Positions 18,647-26,488 of a DNA stretch of 64,000 bases are shown here, in pieces (position 1 is the stretch's first letter; every line of letters starts with the position of its first letter). A model generated the notes under the pieces. The model was not told the origin of the DNA. It saw nothing but the letters and a program-made list of their open reading frames with translations, and ran no database searches. The position numbers and the translations under genes are program-made. This stretch comes from a virus, in IMG/VR virus record IMGVR_UViG_3300042302_000394, positions 1 through 64,000 of that record; one strand, 5' to 3'.

Positions 18647-18926
18647 AGTTTGCTCCTTGTGTGTTAGGCGCTCCTGCAACTGGAGCAGAAATTGTTTTAG
18701 TCGGTTCATCTTTTGGTGGTCCTAATCTTGGGTCTCGTTGCCCTTTAAAAATGTGTTCGGGACAGGTACGAGTTACATCACAGGTGGGTAACTTGCATAT
18801 TTGTTTATCCCAGTTATCTGGATTTTGGCAAGGATAACGAAAACTGTCACCATTGCTAAAATATGCTAACGCAAGCGGTGCTAATAGTAATACAAACACC
18901 CACTTGAGTAATTTTTTATCTTCCAT
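18636..18926 (-). CDS. Small membrane-anchored/exported protein, 96 aa
   Basis: Positively charged N-terminus followed by one hydrophobic helix (WVFVLLLAPLALAYF, residues ~9-23), then a hydrophilic domain with five cysteines (YPCQNPDNW, ICKLPTC, RTCPEH, ANCGK). This suggests a periplasmic, disulphide-bonded domain with an uncleaved or cleaved signal. Between spanin and holin genes; its last 11 nt overlap the 18110 gene. Function not known. Confidence 0.7.
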   Translation of the reverse strand: MEDKKLLKWVFVLLLAPLALAYFSNGDSFRYPCQNPDNWDKQICKLPTCDVTRTCPEHIFKGQRDPRLGPPKDEPTKTISAPVAGAPNTQGANCGK

Positions 18927-18948
18927 TACTCGGCTCCTTTATATACCA

Positions 18949-19221
18949 TTATTTAACGCTTTCAAAGATTTTTCTTTGGGTGTTATACCACTCATTCCAG
19001 CCATCTACTTTATTAGCACACTCGTAATATAATCCGTAGTTCTTAACCACAGTTTTAAGCAAGTCAGTGATAGCTACTTCTTTGCCAGTATTATCTACTG
19101 TAGATAATTCTGGGCATTTTTCTTGTAGAGCAGGAACAGCATCTGGAAAGTTTCTTTTAACTGGAGTAGGTGCCGCACATCCTACCAATAATACAGCAAG
19201 TCCTAAAATAATTATTTTCAT
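18949..19221 (-). CDS. o-spanin-like outer-membrane lipoprotein (Rz1 role)
   Basis: A 90-residue lipoprotein with signal MKIIILGLAVLLVGC; lipobox LLVGC puts the lipidated Cys at residue 15, followed by AAPTPVK. The Cys is not followed by Asp, so outer-membrane sorting is expected. The mature part is short and helical. Adjacent (4-nt ATGA overlap) to a coiled-coil inner-membrane protein, the typical spanin pair layout, which would fuse inner and outer membranes at lysis. Confidence 0.8.
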   Translation of the reverse strand: MKIIILGLAVLLVGCAAPTPVKRNFPDAVPALQEKCPELSTVDNTGKEVAITDLLKTVVKNYGLYYECANKVDGWNEWYNTQRKIFESVK

Positions 19222-19751
19222 TTCTTAGGCTCTCCTGCTGCTTTGTTTAGTTTTGCCGCGGCATCATGTATATCGATTAATTCTTTAGGAACTGGGCAAT
19301 TTTCAATATACTTTATAACTTCTTCTACGCGAACTCTTTCGGGACCCTGTACTTCTTTGATAATTTCTTTAGTTTCTAATTTATCAATATACTTTGTTAT
19401 ATACTCTGTCTTGCCCTTAATATACTCTTTTTGTTTTACAATTTTTTCTTGTACAACAACATTTTCTTTCTTAGACTCAACTTCGGCCGCAGCAACTTTA
19501 GTTTCTAACTCTTTAACTCGATCACGCCACATCATTTCTGTAGTGTAGCCGCCTTTAAAATAAATTCCCGCAGTTAACAATACAGCACTGACTATTTGAA
19601 ATGCTAATGCGTATTTTGACAGTCCGGGAATTTTGTTTAAAATTTTGTGCAGTACAAAAAACGCCAGGATGAAACTAATAACCCCTACAATCAATATTAT
19701 ATTGACAATGTACATCAACAGGGTGTCAGGGAGGAATGATAGTAACCACAT
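19218..19751 (-). CDS. i-spanin-like inner-membrane protein (Rz role)
   Basis: 177 residues. Two hydrophobic segments (about 5-32 and 45-65), then a long coiled coil (~70-145, DRVKELETKVAAAEVESKK onward) with many Lys/Glu heptads, and a C-terminal ENCPVPKELIDIHDAAAKLN that resembles the Rz-type C-terminus with its Cys-x-Pro-x-x-L and HDAA segment. Its end overlaps the o-spanin start by 4 nt. The presence of two rather than one membrane helices is a little unusual. Confidence 0.8.
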   Translation of the reverse strand: MWLLSFLPDTLLMYIVNIILIVGVISFILAFFVLHKILNKIPGLSKYALAFQIVSAVLLTAGIYFKGGYTTEMMWRDRVKELETKVAAAEVESKKENVVVQEKIVKQKEYIKGKTEYITKYIDKLETKEIIKEVQGPERVRVEEVIKYIENCPVPKELIDIHDAAAKLNKAAGEPKK

Positions 19752-19752
19752 A

Positions 19753-20388
19753 TTAATGGCCTAGAACGTGAAGTGCGTGATTGTAATGTTTGATACGATC
19801 TTCTAAACCAATTGTACCACCGTTGATACGCTTAGTCAATGTTAGAATGTCGCCTTTGTCTGCCCACTGATTTAAGTTGTTGGCTTCCCAGAACCAGGCA
19901 GCACTTTGCACACAACCTTCGAATGTTGTTAGATGTTCGCCAGCTTCTTCAACTGAGATTTCTAAACTTTGTGCATATCGTGTATAGTTGTCCTTGCCAG
20001 TTAGCTGAATTAGACCACGACCGCAATAACGAAAACCGTCGCCTGACTCTTCTGGACCATTGCCCATACGTCCACCGTAGACCTTATTGGCAATCATTTC
20101 TGGCTTGCCTGCATATTGAGCAGCAATGGCATCGTCGGAGAAATATTTAGGAAAAATCTTGCGTAGTGTCACAGCACGATAGTTTAAGTTTTCTTTGATT
20201 GCTCTATAGCCACCTGACTCGTGTGCAGTCTGTGCTAGGAATGCAGCAACACGTGGCGCTGTTTCAATATCATAATCTGGAAGAATTTGAGATATTGCTT
20301 CGTACCACTGCTCTGCATACGGAGGATTTCCGCCTACACACTCTTTAAACTTTGCCAATGTAAATTCAAATTTAAATCCGTTACTCAT
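19753..20388 (-). CDS. Endolysin, glycoside hydrolase family 19
   Basis: Lysozyme-like GH19 muramidase/chitinase fold, 211 residues with no signal peptide, so export depends on the holin. AHESGGYRAIKENLNY (residues ~53-68) supplies the catalytic Glu, then YCGRGLIQLTGKDNY (~120-134), and the C-terminal KRINGGTIGLEDR (~184-196) are hallmarks. First gene of the lysis run: endolysin, i-spanin, o-spanin, two small membrane proteins, holin. Spacing to the i-spanin is 1 nt. Confidence 0.95.
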   Translation of the reverse strand: MSNGFKFEFTLAKFKECVGGNPPYAEQWYEAISQILPDYDIETAPRVAAFLAQTAHESGGYRAIKENLNYRAVTLRKIFPKYFSDDAIAAQYAGKPEMIANKVYGGRMGNGPEESGDGFRYCGRGLIQLTGKDNYTRYAQSLEISVEEAGEHLTTFEGCVQSAAWFWEANNLNQWADKGDILTLTKRINGGTIGLEDRIKHYNHALHVLGH

Positions 20389-20407
20389 TTTTTATCCTTT
20401 TTAAATT

Positions 20408-21157
20408 TTACCAACTGTTTTTTTCTATAACAACAGCCTTGTCGCCGTTCCTTATTAAAAATTTGTTATCTATCTTATTAATTTCGTAGCTGCCCATGTA
20501 CTTGGCCAAAAAGAACATTTGACTTTGACTAGCTTCATCTAGACTTAATTTGCCTGGGACAGTATGCTTTACATCTTCATAATCACCGATTGCAATAAAC
20601 TTGGCTTGTATATCACCGGCATAGGGACGTTTGAAAGTTAGCATATTGTTTTCATCTAATGTAACATCCATTGCACCTTGATCAAAGAATTCCTGTACAT
20701 CGTTTTCTTTGATTGCTACTATTTTACTTTGATATGCTTCGGACGTCATGGGGATATGTGTTTTTACAGAGTCTTCGTTAAACTCTACACTGGTAGATTC
20801 TTTCTGATAACGGAATCTCCATTCGTTGAATCTGCATAAATGTCCAATTCCACCTAATAATTCTTGTAATTGATTTTTTAGTTGGGGAGTTCTTTCAATT
20901 TCAACGAACACTTGATATTGTCCGTCGTTCTCTTCTCCTGCACTCATGTCGGCATCTAGAATAAAGTCGTAACCTTTTTCAATAAATTCCATTAGATCAA
21001 TTGCGGGATGTTTTTCTCTAACACGGAAACTTAGTACAACGATATCAGTATCCTCTCCCATTTTGCTGCTGTATCTGTCAACGGTAAATGTCTCTGATAC
21101 GTAGTTTTCTAAATCACCGTAACGGAGACCTTCGTTTAAATTATGCTGTTTGGTCAT
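20408..21157 (-). CDS. Conserved phage hypothetical, 249 aa
   Basis: The ATG at 21157 is preferred because AGGAGG lies 9 nt upstream; an ATG at 21199 would sit deep in the previous gene. Overlaps that gene by 17 nt. Acidic, mixed alpha/beta soluble protein starting MTKQHNLNEG with VFVEIERTPQLKNQL in the middle. No family recognised; probably a virion or DNA-packaging accessory by its pairing with the 21141 gene, but this is a guess. Confidence 0.7.
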   Translation of the reverse strand: MTKQHNLNEGLRYGDLENYVSETFTVDRYSSKMGEDTDIVVLSFRVREKHPAIDLMEFIEKGYDFILDADMSAGEENDGQYQVFVEIERTPQLKNQLQELLGGIGHLCRFNEWRFRYQKESTSVEFNEDSVKTHIPMTSEAYQSKIVAIKENDVQEFFDQGAMDVTLDENNMLTFKRPYAGDIQAKFIAIGDYEDVKHTVPGKLSLDEASQSQMFFLAKYMGSYEINKIDNKFLIRNGDKAVVIEKNSW

Positions 21158-21671
21158 TTGGTGCAACCTCCTCGGGTGTTTCTTGTGCGACTGAATCAAC
21201 GCTAACTTCTTGATTGCTGTATTTCATTAGCTCTGCCATTCTATTATTTTCTTTATTTTCCTTGCCTATGTAGATATCTTGCATTAATTTTTTAGGCATT
21301 GTAATTTCCACAGTCCAAATAGGATGTGCATCAATCTTACCCTTCTTTGTGCCCGGGCGGTAGTCGCCAGGATCTTTAATCTTTCTGGGCAATAGCACTT
21401 CTTCTTTGGCAAATACAACTTGACATCCGTAATCCACTAAACGCTTTCCGCCTTTAGGATCTGGCATATCTGCCCTGGGCCACATGAACTTACAGGTAAC
21501 ATCGTAACGATTTACGTCAGGCCCTTTAATAAGTTCTCCGTCTTCCCAGTTTGTAAAAACATAGATATCTAACTCATCAAGTACTCTCTCAAAGTCTTTT
21601 AGTACTTTAAATGCTGAGTTATTCTCGCTGAGTGTTTGTAAGTTTTTGATAACGTCTATAATGTCGTGCAT
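21141..21671 (-). CDS. Conserved phage hypothetical, 176 aa
   Basis: Soluble protein with the segment KFMWPRADMPDPKGGKRL and ending in an acidic tail. No recognisable catalytic motif. Its 3' end overlaps the following gene, suggesting a functional pair. A CTAAATA box lies 19 nt upstream of its ATG with an AGAGAG Shine-Dalgarno-like stretch between them. Divergent from phoH. Confidence 0.7.
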   Translation of the reverse strand: MHDIIDVIKNLQTLSENNSAFKVLKDFERVLDELDIYVFTNWEDGELIKGPDVNRYDVTCKFMWPRADMPDPKGGKRLVDYGCQVVFAKEEVLLPRKIKDPGDYRPGTKKGKIDAHPIWTVEITMPKKLMQDIYIGKENKENNRMAELMKYSNQEVSVDSVAQETPEEVAPNDQTA

Positions 21672-21690
21672 TGCGGTTCTCTCTATTGAA

Positions 21691-21696
21691 TATTTA
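21691..21696 (-). promoter_or_regulatory. TAAATA late-type box with leader
   Basis: Minus-strand CTAAATA 19 nt before the ATG at 21671, with a purine-rich ribosome-binding stretch in between. A leadered version of the box. Confidence 0.4.
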
Positions 21697-21731
21697 GCTA
21701 AACGATACCTGGGACTCGTTTTTGGCCTATT

Positions 21732-22553
21732 ATGTCGGAGATTTTAAGTTTGATCTTAAATACTTTGCAGGTTGATCAACATGATCAGGAGGTAAAATTG
21801 CCTAGAGCCAAAAGAAGAGAAAGGGATTTTTCTATGGAAAAAGACCCTAGATTCCAAAAGAGCGCCGAGAGTAACTTGATTCCCATCAAGCAATACTTGA
21901 AGCGAAACCAGCAAGTCAATATAGTTCCACGGAACTTGTCTCAAGAGCAGTACTTAGAACTGCTTAAAAATCCTAAAAAATGTATAGTATTTGCCATCGG
22001 ACCTGCGGGTACGGGTAAAACTATGCTGGCCGTGAAAATGGCTATTAAACTGTTCAAAGAGGGCATGGTTAAAAAGATCGTGGTTACTCGACCAGCAGTT
22101 AGTGTGGATGAAGAGCACGGGTTCTTGCCGGGAGACCTAAACGCTAAAATGGCGCCATGGACTCGACCTATATTCGATGTCTTCGAAGAATACTACCACC
22201 CGCGAGAAATTGCGAGTATGCTAGAAGATGGTTCAATAGAGATTAGTCCGTTGGCATATATGCGAGGCAGAACATTTAAAAACGCCTTCATCGTTGCCGA
22301 CGAAATGCAAAATGCCACACCATCACAGATGAAGATGCTGTTGACACGCATCGGAGATAACAGCCGAATGGTTGTTACAGGAGATTTAAATCAGGCTGAC
22401 AGACCCAGAGAAAATGGGTTGCTAGAATTCTGCAATTTATACGGCCAAGGAGGTGATTATCGTATGATTGCTATGGCGGAGTTTGGTATACAAGACATCG
22501 AACGTCACCCTGTTGTTAAGGAAGTCTTGCGTATTTACAAAGAAGAAGATTAA
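21732..22553 (+). CDS. phoH: PhoH-like P-loop ATPase
   Basis: 273 residues. Walker A GPAGTGKTM at ~91-99, Walker B FIVADEMQNAT at ~187-197, and sensor VVTGDLNQ. The PGDLNAKMAPWTRPIFD segment is characteristic of PhoH. Widespread in marine phages; the role is probably in RNA metabolism or phosphate-stress response but is not settled. Shares no promoter with its neighbours. Ends at a strong bidirectional terminator facing the clamp-loader gene. Confidence 0.95.
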   Translation: MSEILSLILNTLQVDQHDQEVKLPRAKRRERDFSMEKDPRFQKSAESNLIPIKQYLKRNQQVNIVPRNLSQEQYLELLKNPKKCIVFAIGPAGTGKTMLAVKMAIKLFKEGMVKKIVVTRPAVSVDEEHGFLPGDLNAKMAPWTRPIFDVFEEYYHPREIASMLEDGSIEISPLAYMRGRTFKNAFIVADEMQNATPSQMKMLLTRIGDNSRMVVTGDLNQADRPRENGLLEFCNLYGQGGDYRMIAMAEFGIQDIERHPVVKEVLRIYKEED

Positions 22554-22559
22554 GAGGGT

Positions 22560-22601
22560 AAACCGGGCGGCAGATCAACCTGCTCCACCTCCGCCCGGTT
22601 T
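22560..22601. terminator. Bidirectional rho-independent-type terminator
   Basis: An 11-bp perfect GC-rich stem, AAACCGGGCGG at 22560-22570 and its complement at 22591-22601, with a 20-nt loop. It lies between the convergent stops of phoH and the clamp-loader gene. T-rich tails on each side are short. Confidence 0.85.
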
Positions 22602-22603
22602 AA

Positions 22604-23527
22604 TTACTGAAGTCTTGCCAGTTTAACCAGCGTAGCCGCTAAGTTGATTTCTGCATCTGCAATCAACGTGTGATCAACTAGACCTTGTTTAATGACCAGT
22701 AGAGCCTGGTCTTTCTTTTCATCACTATCGCCAAACAGTTCGAGATTGTCATACATCCAGCGATAGATGTCTTCCATCTCTTCAGGACGGGCTTTACCAC
22801 AGAGCAATTTTCGTGCATCTTGGATTTTACCTTTCTTAAACAATTCGACCATAGCAATCTTATAGTCAGCCCCACCGCTATCACCTGTAGTGGGTGCAGC
22901 TAACACATTATCTTCTGTTACATTTTGTTGTACTAGGTTAATACACTTACGAAGATCTGGGTAAGCAGTTTTAACATAGGTGTCAAGTGTGTCAAGATCA
23001 AAGTCAATATTCTCAGTTACTAAGATTGTAGCGACCCGAGCAGTGAATTCCGTTTGGTCGGTCTTCTCCACATGAAAACCCTGGCAACGACTATGCAGTG
23101 CAGGAATAATTTTATTCTTATAGTTGCAAGTTAAAATAAATCTTGCTGTATTAGAATAAGTTTCCATTAGCCCTCGCAAAATAGCCTGTGCGTTAATGGA
23201 CAAATAATCAGCTTCGTCTAATAGCACAACCTTAAACGGACCAAATGGGATCATTTGTACGAAGTTTGTAATCTTATGGCGTACATTGTCGACATCGTTA
23301 TCTCGACTAGCGTTAATTTCCAATACATCAAATTCTTCAATACCTAGCTCGTTTAATAGAACTTTTGCCAATGTAGTCTTACCAATACCAGCTGCACCAC
23401 TTAGCAACAAGTGCGGAATGCTACCCTCCTTGATCCATGACTCAACCTGCCGCTTTTGTGAAGCATCTCGAAATACATAGTCTTCAACCTTTTTAGGTCG
23501 GTACTTTTCTACCCATAGTTCTTTCAT
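22604..23527 (-). CDS. Sliding-clamp loader large subunit (T4 gp44-like)
   Basis: AAA+ ATPase of 307 residues that loads the DNA polymerase clamp. Walker A GAAGIGKTT at ~44-52, Walker B VVLLDEAD at ~104-111, and the LHSRC motif (residues ~146-150) carrying the arginine finger. Helical C-terminal oligomerisation region from ~210. The start codon overlaps the stop of a 31-residue gene by ATGA, so it is the last gene of a tight chain of tiny genes. The partner small subunit (gp62) is not seen. Confidence 0.95.
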   Translation of the reverse strand: MKELWVEKYRPKKVEDYVFRDASQKRQVESWIKEGSIPHLLLSGAAGIGKTTLAKVLLNELGIEEFDVLEINASRDNDVDNVRHKITNFVQMIPFGPFKVVLLDEADYLSINAQAILRGLMETYSNTARFILTCNYKNKIIPALHSRCQGFHVEKTDQTEFTARVATILVTENIDFDLDTLDTYVKTAYPDLRKCINLVQQNVTEDNVLAAPTTGDSGGADYKIAMVELFKKGKIQDARKLLCGKARPEEMEDIYRWMYDNLELFGDSDEKKDQALLVIKQGLVDHTLIADAEINLAATLVKLARLQ

Positions 23528-23619
23528 TCTTCTTTACCTTTTGCTACAACACACAATGATACTACCAACATGCCTAAATAAAAACCTATAAAAAGTCCAC
23601 CTATAAATGACCAAATCAT
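23524..23619 (-). CDS. Tiny membrane protein, 31 aa
   Basis: ATG at 23619, 31 codons: MIWSFIGGLFIGFYLGMLVV then a short hydrophilic end AKGKEE. One membrane helix (residues ~3-25). Shine-Dalgarno GAGG about 8 nt upstream. It overlaps both neighbours by ATGA, which strongly supports real translation. Confidence 0.75.
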   Translation of the reverse strand: MIWSFIGGLFIGFYLGMLVVSLCVVAKGKEE

Positions 23620-23783
23620 ACCAGTTCCTCAAAAATTCCAAACACTTCTGCTAAAATAATACAAACACCAGCCATTAGCAAATTTCCCTGCATTAACCAG
23701 CAGCCTGCTCCTATGCGAATAACACTCTTTACAAGGCTGACATAAAAATGTCCCTTGCTTGTGTCTTTAGGTTGAATTTCCAC
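23616..23783 (-). CDS. Small membrane protein, 55 aa, GTG start
   Basis: A GTG start at 23783 gives 55 residues with EIQPKDTSKG first, then a hydrophobic helix about residues 21-46 and an acidic end. Ends by ATGA into the 31-residue gene. No ATG is present in frame upstream. The purine stretch AAAGGA is 10 nt upstream of the GTG. Unknown function; probable inner-membrane peptide. Confidence 0.68.
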   Translation of the reverse strand: MEIQPKDTSKGHFYVSLVKSVIRIGAGCWLMQGNLLMAGVCIILAEVFGIFEELV

Positions 23784-23925
23784 GGCGAAACCATCCTTTA
23801 ATTGTTTGAAAGAGATTATAAAATCTAAAATGATAATTAGTCAGTATCGGTGGATGGTTAGGACACCTGCCTTGATTATAGTCGCATGAAGAACTATATT
23901 CTTTTTTACATAGATCACACTTCAT
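23767..23925 (-). CDS. Small zinc-binding protein, 52 aa
   Basis: Begins MKCDLCKKEYSSSCDYNQG, then RCPNHPP: CxxC, then further Cys, Cys and His, a compact zinc-ribbon-like arrangement. The C-terminus is basic (FQTIKGWFRRGN). The start overlaps the previous gene by 11 nt and the end overlaps the GTG gene by 17 nt, so three frames are used within a short stretch. Likely a nucleic-acid or protein-binding peptide. Confidence 0.72.
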   Translation of the reverse strand: MKCDLCKKEYSSSCDYNQGRCPNHPPILTNYHFRFYNLFQTIKGWFRRGNST

Positions 23926-24118
23926 TAATTAAATCCTTTAGTGCAGAAAAAGTTTTGTCGTCCATGCACATATCAAATCGAGTACGTTCACTGTTTGGAT
24001 CTTTGGCACCATCAAAGAAAGTTGATACTCGTAAGTATTTTGTTCCAGTTGGCATGTCGATGTCTCTAATCTCAACATAGGTCTTCATTCCACCTGTATC
24101 GCTAATTAATCGTTTCAT
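23915..24118 (-). CDS. Conserved small hypothetical, 67 aa
   Basis: Beta-rich soluble protein (YVEIRDIDMPTGTKYLRVST), no motif recognised. ATGA overlap with the upstream 24115 gene. First of a chain of small genes leading to the clamp loader. Confidence 0.7.
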   Translation of the reverse strand: MKRLISDTGGMKTYVEIRDIDMPTGTKYLRVSTFFDGAKDPNSERTRFDMCMDDKTFSALKDLINEV

Positions 24119-24522
24119 CGTAGTGCCTCCATTGTGATAATTTTGTCAATCTCTTTGCCAAAGTCTGCATCGTTGGTAATGACATACAGACCGTTTGAAC
24201 TACGATCAGTCTTTTTATCATAACGGCGTGTTTCTACAACACGACCACCGTTGGCGACATAAACTGTAAAGTGCAAGGCACGTTCTGGTTGATCAATGCT
24301 AGCAGGCCCGGCACTGATTGCCATTGACCTAGAAAGTCTATTCACTGAAACTGCTGAGTCTTTTTCTTGATTTTGTCGCTTCTCCCATTCGGCACCTTCC
24401 ATTAGTTTCTTAAGAAACCAACGTGCTAACACTCCCGGACGTTTAACTTTCTTTTGAACGTCCGGTCTAAAATCTGATTCTTCTGCGTATTTTTCTGACG
24501 CTGTTACTGCATATCCATTCAT
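24115..24522 (-). CDS. Conserved phage hypothetical, 135 aa
   Basis: Basic N-terminal half (QKKVKRPGVLARWFLKKL) and a C-terminal beta-rich half with HFTVYVANGGRVVETRRYD. No known domain. Joined by ATGA overlaps to a cytidylyltransferase upstream and the 67-residue gene downstream. Confidence 0.72.
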   Translation of the reverse strand: MNGYAVTASEKYAEESDFRPDVQKKVKRPGVLARWFLKKLMEGAEWEKRQNQEKDSAVSVNRLSRSMAISAGPASIDQPERALHFTVYVANGGRVVETRRYDKKTDRSSNGLYVITNDADFGKEIDKIITMEALR

Positions 24523-24983
24523 TGCTTATTCCTTTCTGCTTCTGCTACACGTTTACGCAGGCTTGAACTACTAAAAGAATGATCTCGTCCGTTGTACACA
24601 ATTTCAATTCCGCGCTTCATACAAATTTCTTTACCTGTAAACTCTTTGTCTGCATACTCTACACCTAATATTCTAACATCTACTGGCAGAATAAGCAATA
24701 GGTCTTCAAGGTCTTTTTCTGTTTGATAGACAACAACTTCATCCACATTGCGATTTGTACTGACCTGTATTTGTCGTTCTACAATAGTTTGTATAGGTGG
24801 ATTCTTTGTGTCTGGTCGATCAATAGTTGGATCAGTTTGCAGTGCAGCAATTAGATAATCACAATGATTCTTTGCTTCTGCCAACATGGCAACATGCCCT
24901 GCATGGAATAGATCAAAACTGCTGAATACAATTCCTACCTTTAATCCATCTTCTTTTAGTTGTTTTATTTTATTGAATATCAT
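24519..24983 (-). CDS. Cytidylyltransferase-like (TagD/RfaE-type) nucleotidyltransferase, copy 1
   Basis: 154-residue HIGH-superfamily enzyme that would couple a phosphorylated small molecule to a nucleotide (CTP or ATP). FSSFDLFHAGHVAML (~19-33) holds the HxGH active site; ERQIQVS, and the C-terminal HSFSSSSLRKRV carries the S-S-S/T-x-x-R signature that binds the nucleotide. A paralogue is at 36802. Substrate unknown; related enzymes act on glycerol-3-phosphate or heptose-phosphate. Confidence 0.88.
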   Translation of the reverse strand: MIFNKIKQLKEDGLKVGIVFSSFDLFHAGHVAMLAEAKNHCDYLIAALQTDPTIDRPDTKNPPIQTIVERQIQVSTNRNVDEVVVYQTEKDLEDLLLILPVDVRILGVEYADKEFTGKEICMKRGIEIVYNGRDHSFSSSSLRKRVAEAERNKQ

Positions 24984-25218
24984 CTTTAAGATAACTTATA
25001 ATTTTTTTCTGTTCTTGTTCATTGAGCCACTCTGCTTCAGTGCTTCCAAAGTTGGGACACATTTTCATCATGTCGTCTAAGAACCATTTTAACTGATATA
25101 GATCCTGTTTAACACCCCAAGCAATGAATCCGTCGTTGCGAGCGTTAGAGCATTCTGAAACTGCTGCTCTAACCTGTTGGAATGTTTCTATAATATTGTA
25201 TGAATGTTTGTGGCCCAT
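24970..25218 (-). CDS. Conserved small hypothetical, 82 aa
   Basis: ATG at 25218 (MGHKHSYNIIETFQQVR) is chosen because an ATG at 25269 would lie upstream of the mapped promoter. Helical soluble protein, one Cys near the middle. It ends inside the start of the cytidylyltransferase gene (14-nt overlap). First gene after a terminator/promoter unit. Confidence 0.75.
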   Translation of the reverse strand: MGHKHSYNIIETFQQVRAAVSECSNARNDGFIAWGVKQDLYQLKWFLDDMMKMCPNFGSTEAEWLNEQEQKKIISYLKDDIQ

Positions 25219-25224
25219 ATAGAT

Positions 25225-25253
25225 AGTATAGAGGTAAAAAAAGGGCCCGTCAA
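25225..25253 (-). promoter_or_regulatory. Sigma70 promoter for 24970 operon
   Basis: TTGACG, 17-bp spacer, TATACT on the minus strand. The -35 box lies in the loop of the terminator hairpin that ends the upstream operon. Confidence 0.8.
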
Positions 25254-25260
25254 GACCCTT
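25236..25260 (-). terminator. Terminator hairpin with embedded -35 box
   Basis: Minus strand: AAGGGTCTTGACGGGCCCTT followed by seven Ts in total. Stem AAGGG/CCCTT. It terminates the GroES-like operon and carries the next promoter's -35 hexamer in its loop. Confidence 0.75.
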
Positions 25261-25276
25261 ATTCCCCAATATCTTG

Positions 25277-25657
25277 TTAGATTCCCGGGATATTAAAGTT
25301 TACATTCGAACCTGCTCCGATAGTTTTTCGAATATCTACATCGTCTGGTCTTTCTTCTGCACTCATCAAAATAGCAGTATTATCTACTCGGCGTAGCTCA
25401 ATAATGTTTCCATCTTCTTGTTCTACTTCAAAAGTTCGCGTCCATCTACCATGTTCGACACATATCCAGTCCCCTACAGATACTTCGTTCTGCTCTGGAC
25501 CAATGGCCCATACCCGGCCCCATCTCGGCTTAACGCCTCGAGACTTTCCATTGTCTGATTGAATTACAATACCCGATGCAGTTTTTTGTACACCGAAATC
25601 CATATCAGAAACAATTACGTGATCTCTGATTGGGCGAATTTTGCCTTTAGTTACCAT
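25277..25657 (-). CDS. GroES-like co-chaperonin (T4 gp31 type)
   Basis: 126 residues; GroES fold indicated by IRPIRDHVIVSDMD at the N-terminus, a mobile-loop-like TASGIVIQSDN (~26-37), then WGRVWAIGP and VSVGDWICVEH (a GDxV-type strand). Phage co-chaperonins replace host GroES to fold large capsid proteins in GroEL. Longer than GroES by about 30 C-terminal residues. Together with DnaJ, ClpA, ClpP and deformylase here it makes an unusually complete set of protein-quality genes. Confidence 0.85.
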   Translation of the reverse strand: MVTKGKIRPIRDHVIVSDMDFGVQKTASGIVIQSDNGKSRGVKPRWGRVWAIGPEQNEVSVGDWICVEHGRWTRTFEVEQEDGNIIELRRVDNTAILMSAEERPDDVDIRKTIGAGSNVNFNIPGI

Positions 25658-25927
25658 TTATTCTCCAGTAGTTTTTGTTTTATTAGATGCAACAATACCT
25701 GATTGTGCTTGTTTAACTTTAGAAGATTCTGGAATTGCTTTAGGGTTGTTTTCATAATACTCAGCAATAACTTCTTCGCGTTTGCGAACAATTTTTCCAC
25801 CTGGGCCTAATTCGTCCCCTCTTGCATTTACTCTTGCGTTGCCGATAGCAGGCATAAGTTCATTTTGCGTCATGAGCTTATCCATGTCTACTTCTTTACC
25901 CTGCATTGTTTTATACACTCTTCCCAT
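25658..25927 (-). CDS. Conserved phage hypothetical, 89 aa
   Basis: Hydrophilic, likely partly disordered; MGRVYKTMQGKEVDMDKL start, a central NARGDELGPGGKIV segment and a Lys/Thr-rich end. Next to the co-chaperonin and probably co-expressed. It resembles a small head or scaffold protein often found in T4-like marine phages, but the function is not known. Confidence 0.7.
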   Translation of the reverse strand: MGRVYKTMQGKEVDMDKLMTQNELMPAIGNARVNARGDELGPGGKIVRKREEVIAEYYENNPKAIPESSKVKQAQSGIVASNKTKTTGE

Positions 25928-25937
25928 ATCTATCTCC

Positions 25938-26456
25938 TTATTTTAGGAATTCTTTTATATCTAGATCGTATTTAATGCTATCAATTCGGTGAACTCCGAT
26001 AAGATATAACACATAGCTTGCTACACTACTTCCACGACCGACTCCCCACACGATTTTATTCTCTCGCATAGTGTCTACTAAGTATTTAAGGTAGAACAAC
26101 AAATCAAACATGCCATGTTGGATAAAAAGTAGTAGTTCTTGATCTACTCTTGCACGTTGTTGTTCTGTAGTGCATCGATCATACAACCAATCGACTATAG
26201 GAAACTCACTGCATTCTTTGGGCATAAACCAAGTGCATTGATTTGCTTCATCAAAAAATGCCACATCTTCTTGGGGTTGCTGCCACTCTTGTAGTGGAAC
26301 AAGGTTGTCTTTGTTAGTGTCGACAGCAGTATTGAACTGAACTACTGTGTTGCTATCGAGGTAGACGTTTTGTAAACTTTTGAGTTTGCCCGAATACAAG
26401 TGTTCAAATAGTTCACTAGGATCTAGAAAGACGGCACCGTATTCATTGGTATTCAT
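25938..26456 (-). CDS. DnaE-like fragment protein (DNA polymerase III alpha motif), 172 aa
   Basis: ATG at 26456 (MNTNEYGAVFL) preferred; a TTG at 26492 overlapping the upstream stop is the alternative. The C-terminal third has WGVGRGSSVASYVLYLIG followed by HRIDSIKYDLDIKEFL, matching the GRGSAAGS...Y.L.F.RFL core motif of bacterial DnaE (palm). The rest of the polymerase is missing: no PHP domain and no DxD catalytic motif. It may be a remnant or a specialised small protein that keeps only this nucleotide-handling element. Confidence 0.72.
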   Translation of the reverse strand: MNTNEYGAVFLDPSELFEHLYSGKLKSLQNVYLDSNTVVQFNTAVDTNKDNLVPLQEWQQPQEDVAFFDEANQCTWFMPKECSEFPIVDWLYDRCTTEQQRARVDQELLLFIQHGMFDLLFYLKYLVDTMRENKIVWGVGRGSSVASYVLYLIGVHRIDSIKYDLDIKEFLK

Positions 26457-26488
26457 ATTAACATTATACGCACCTACTGCATACAATG

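Noticed and set aside
18647-18709. ATG start at 18709 for the lysis membrane protein
   Set aside because: 74-nt overlap with the 96-residue gene and no ribosome-binding site, while a GTG at 18646 has AAGGAG at ideal spacing.
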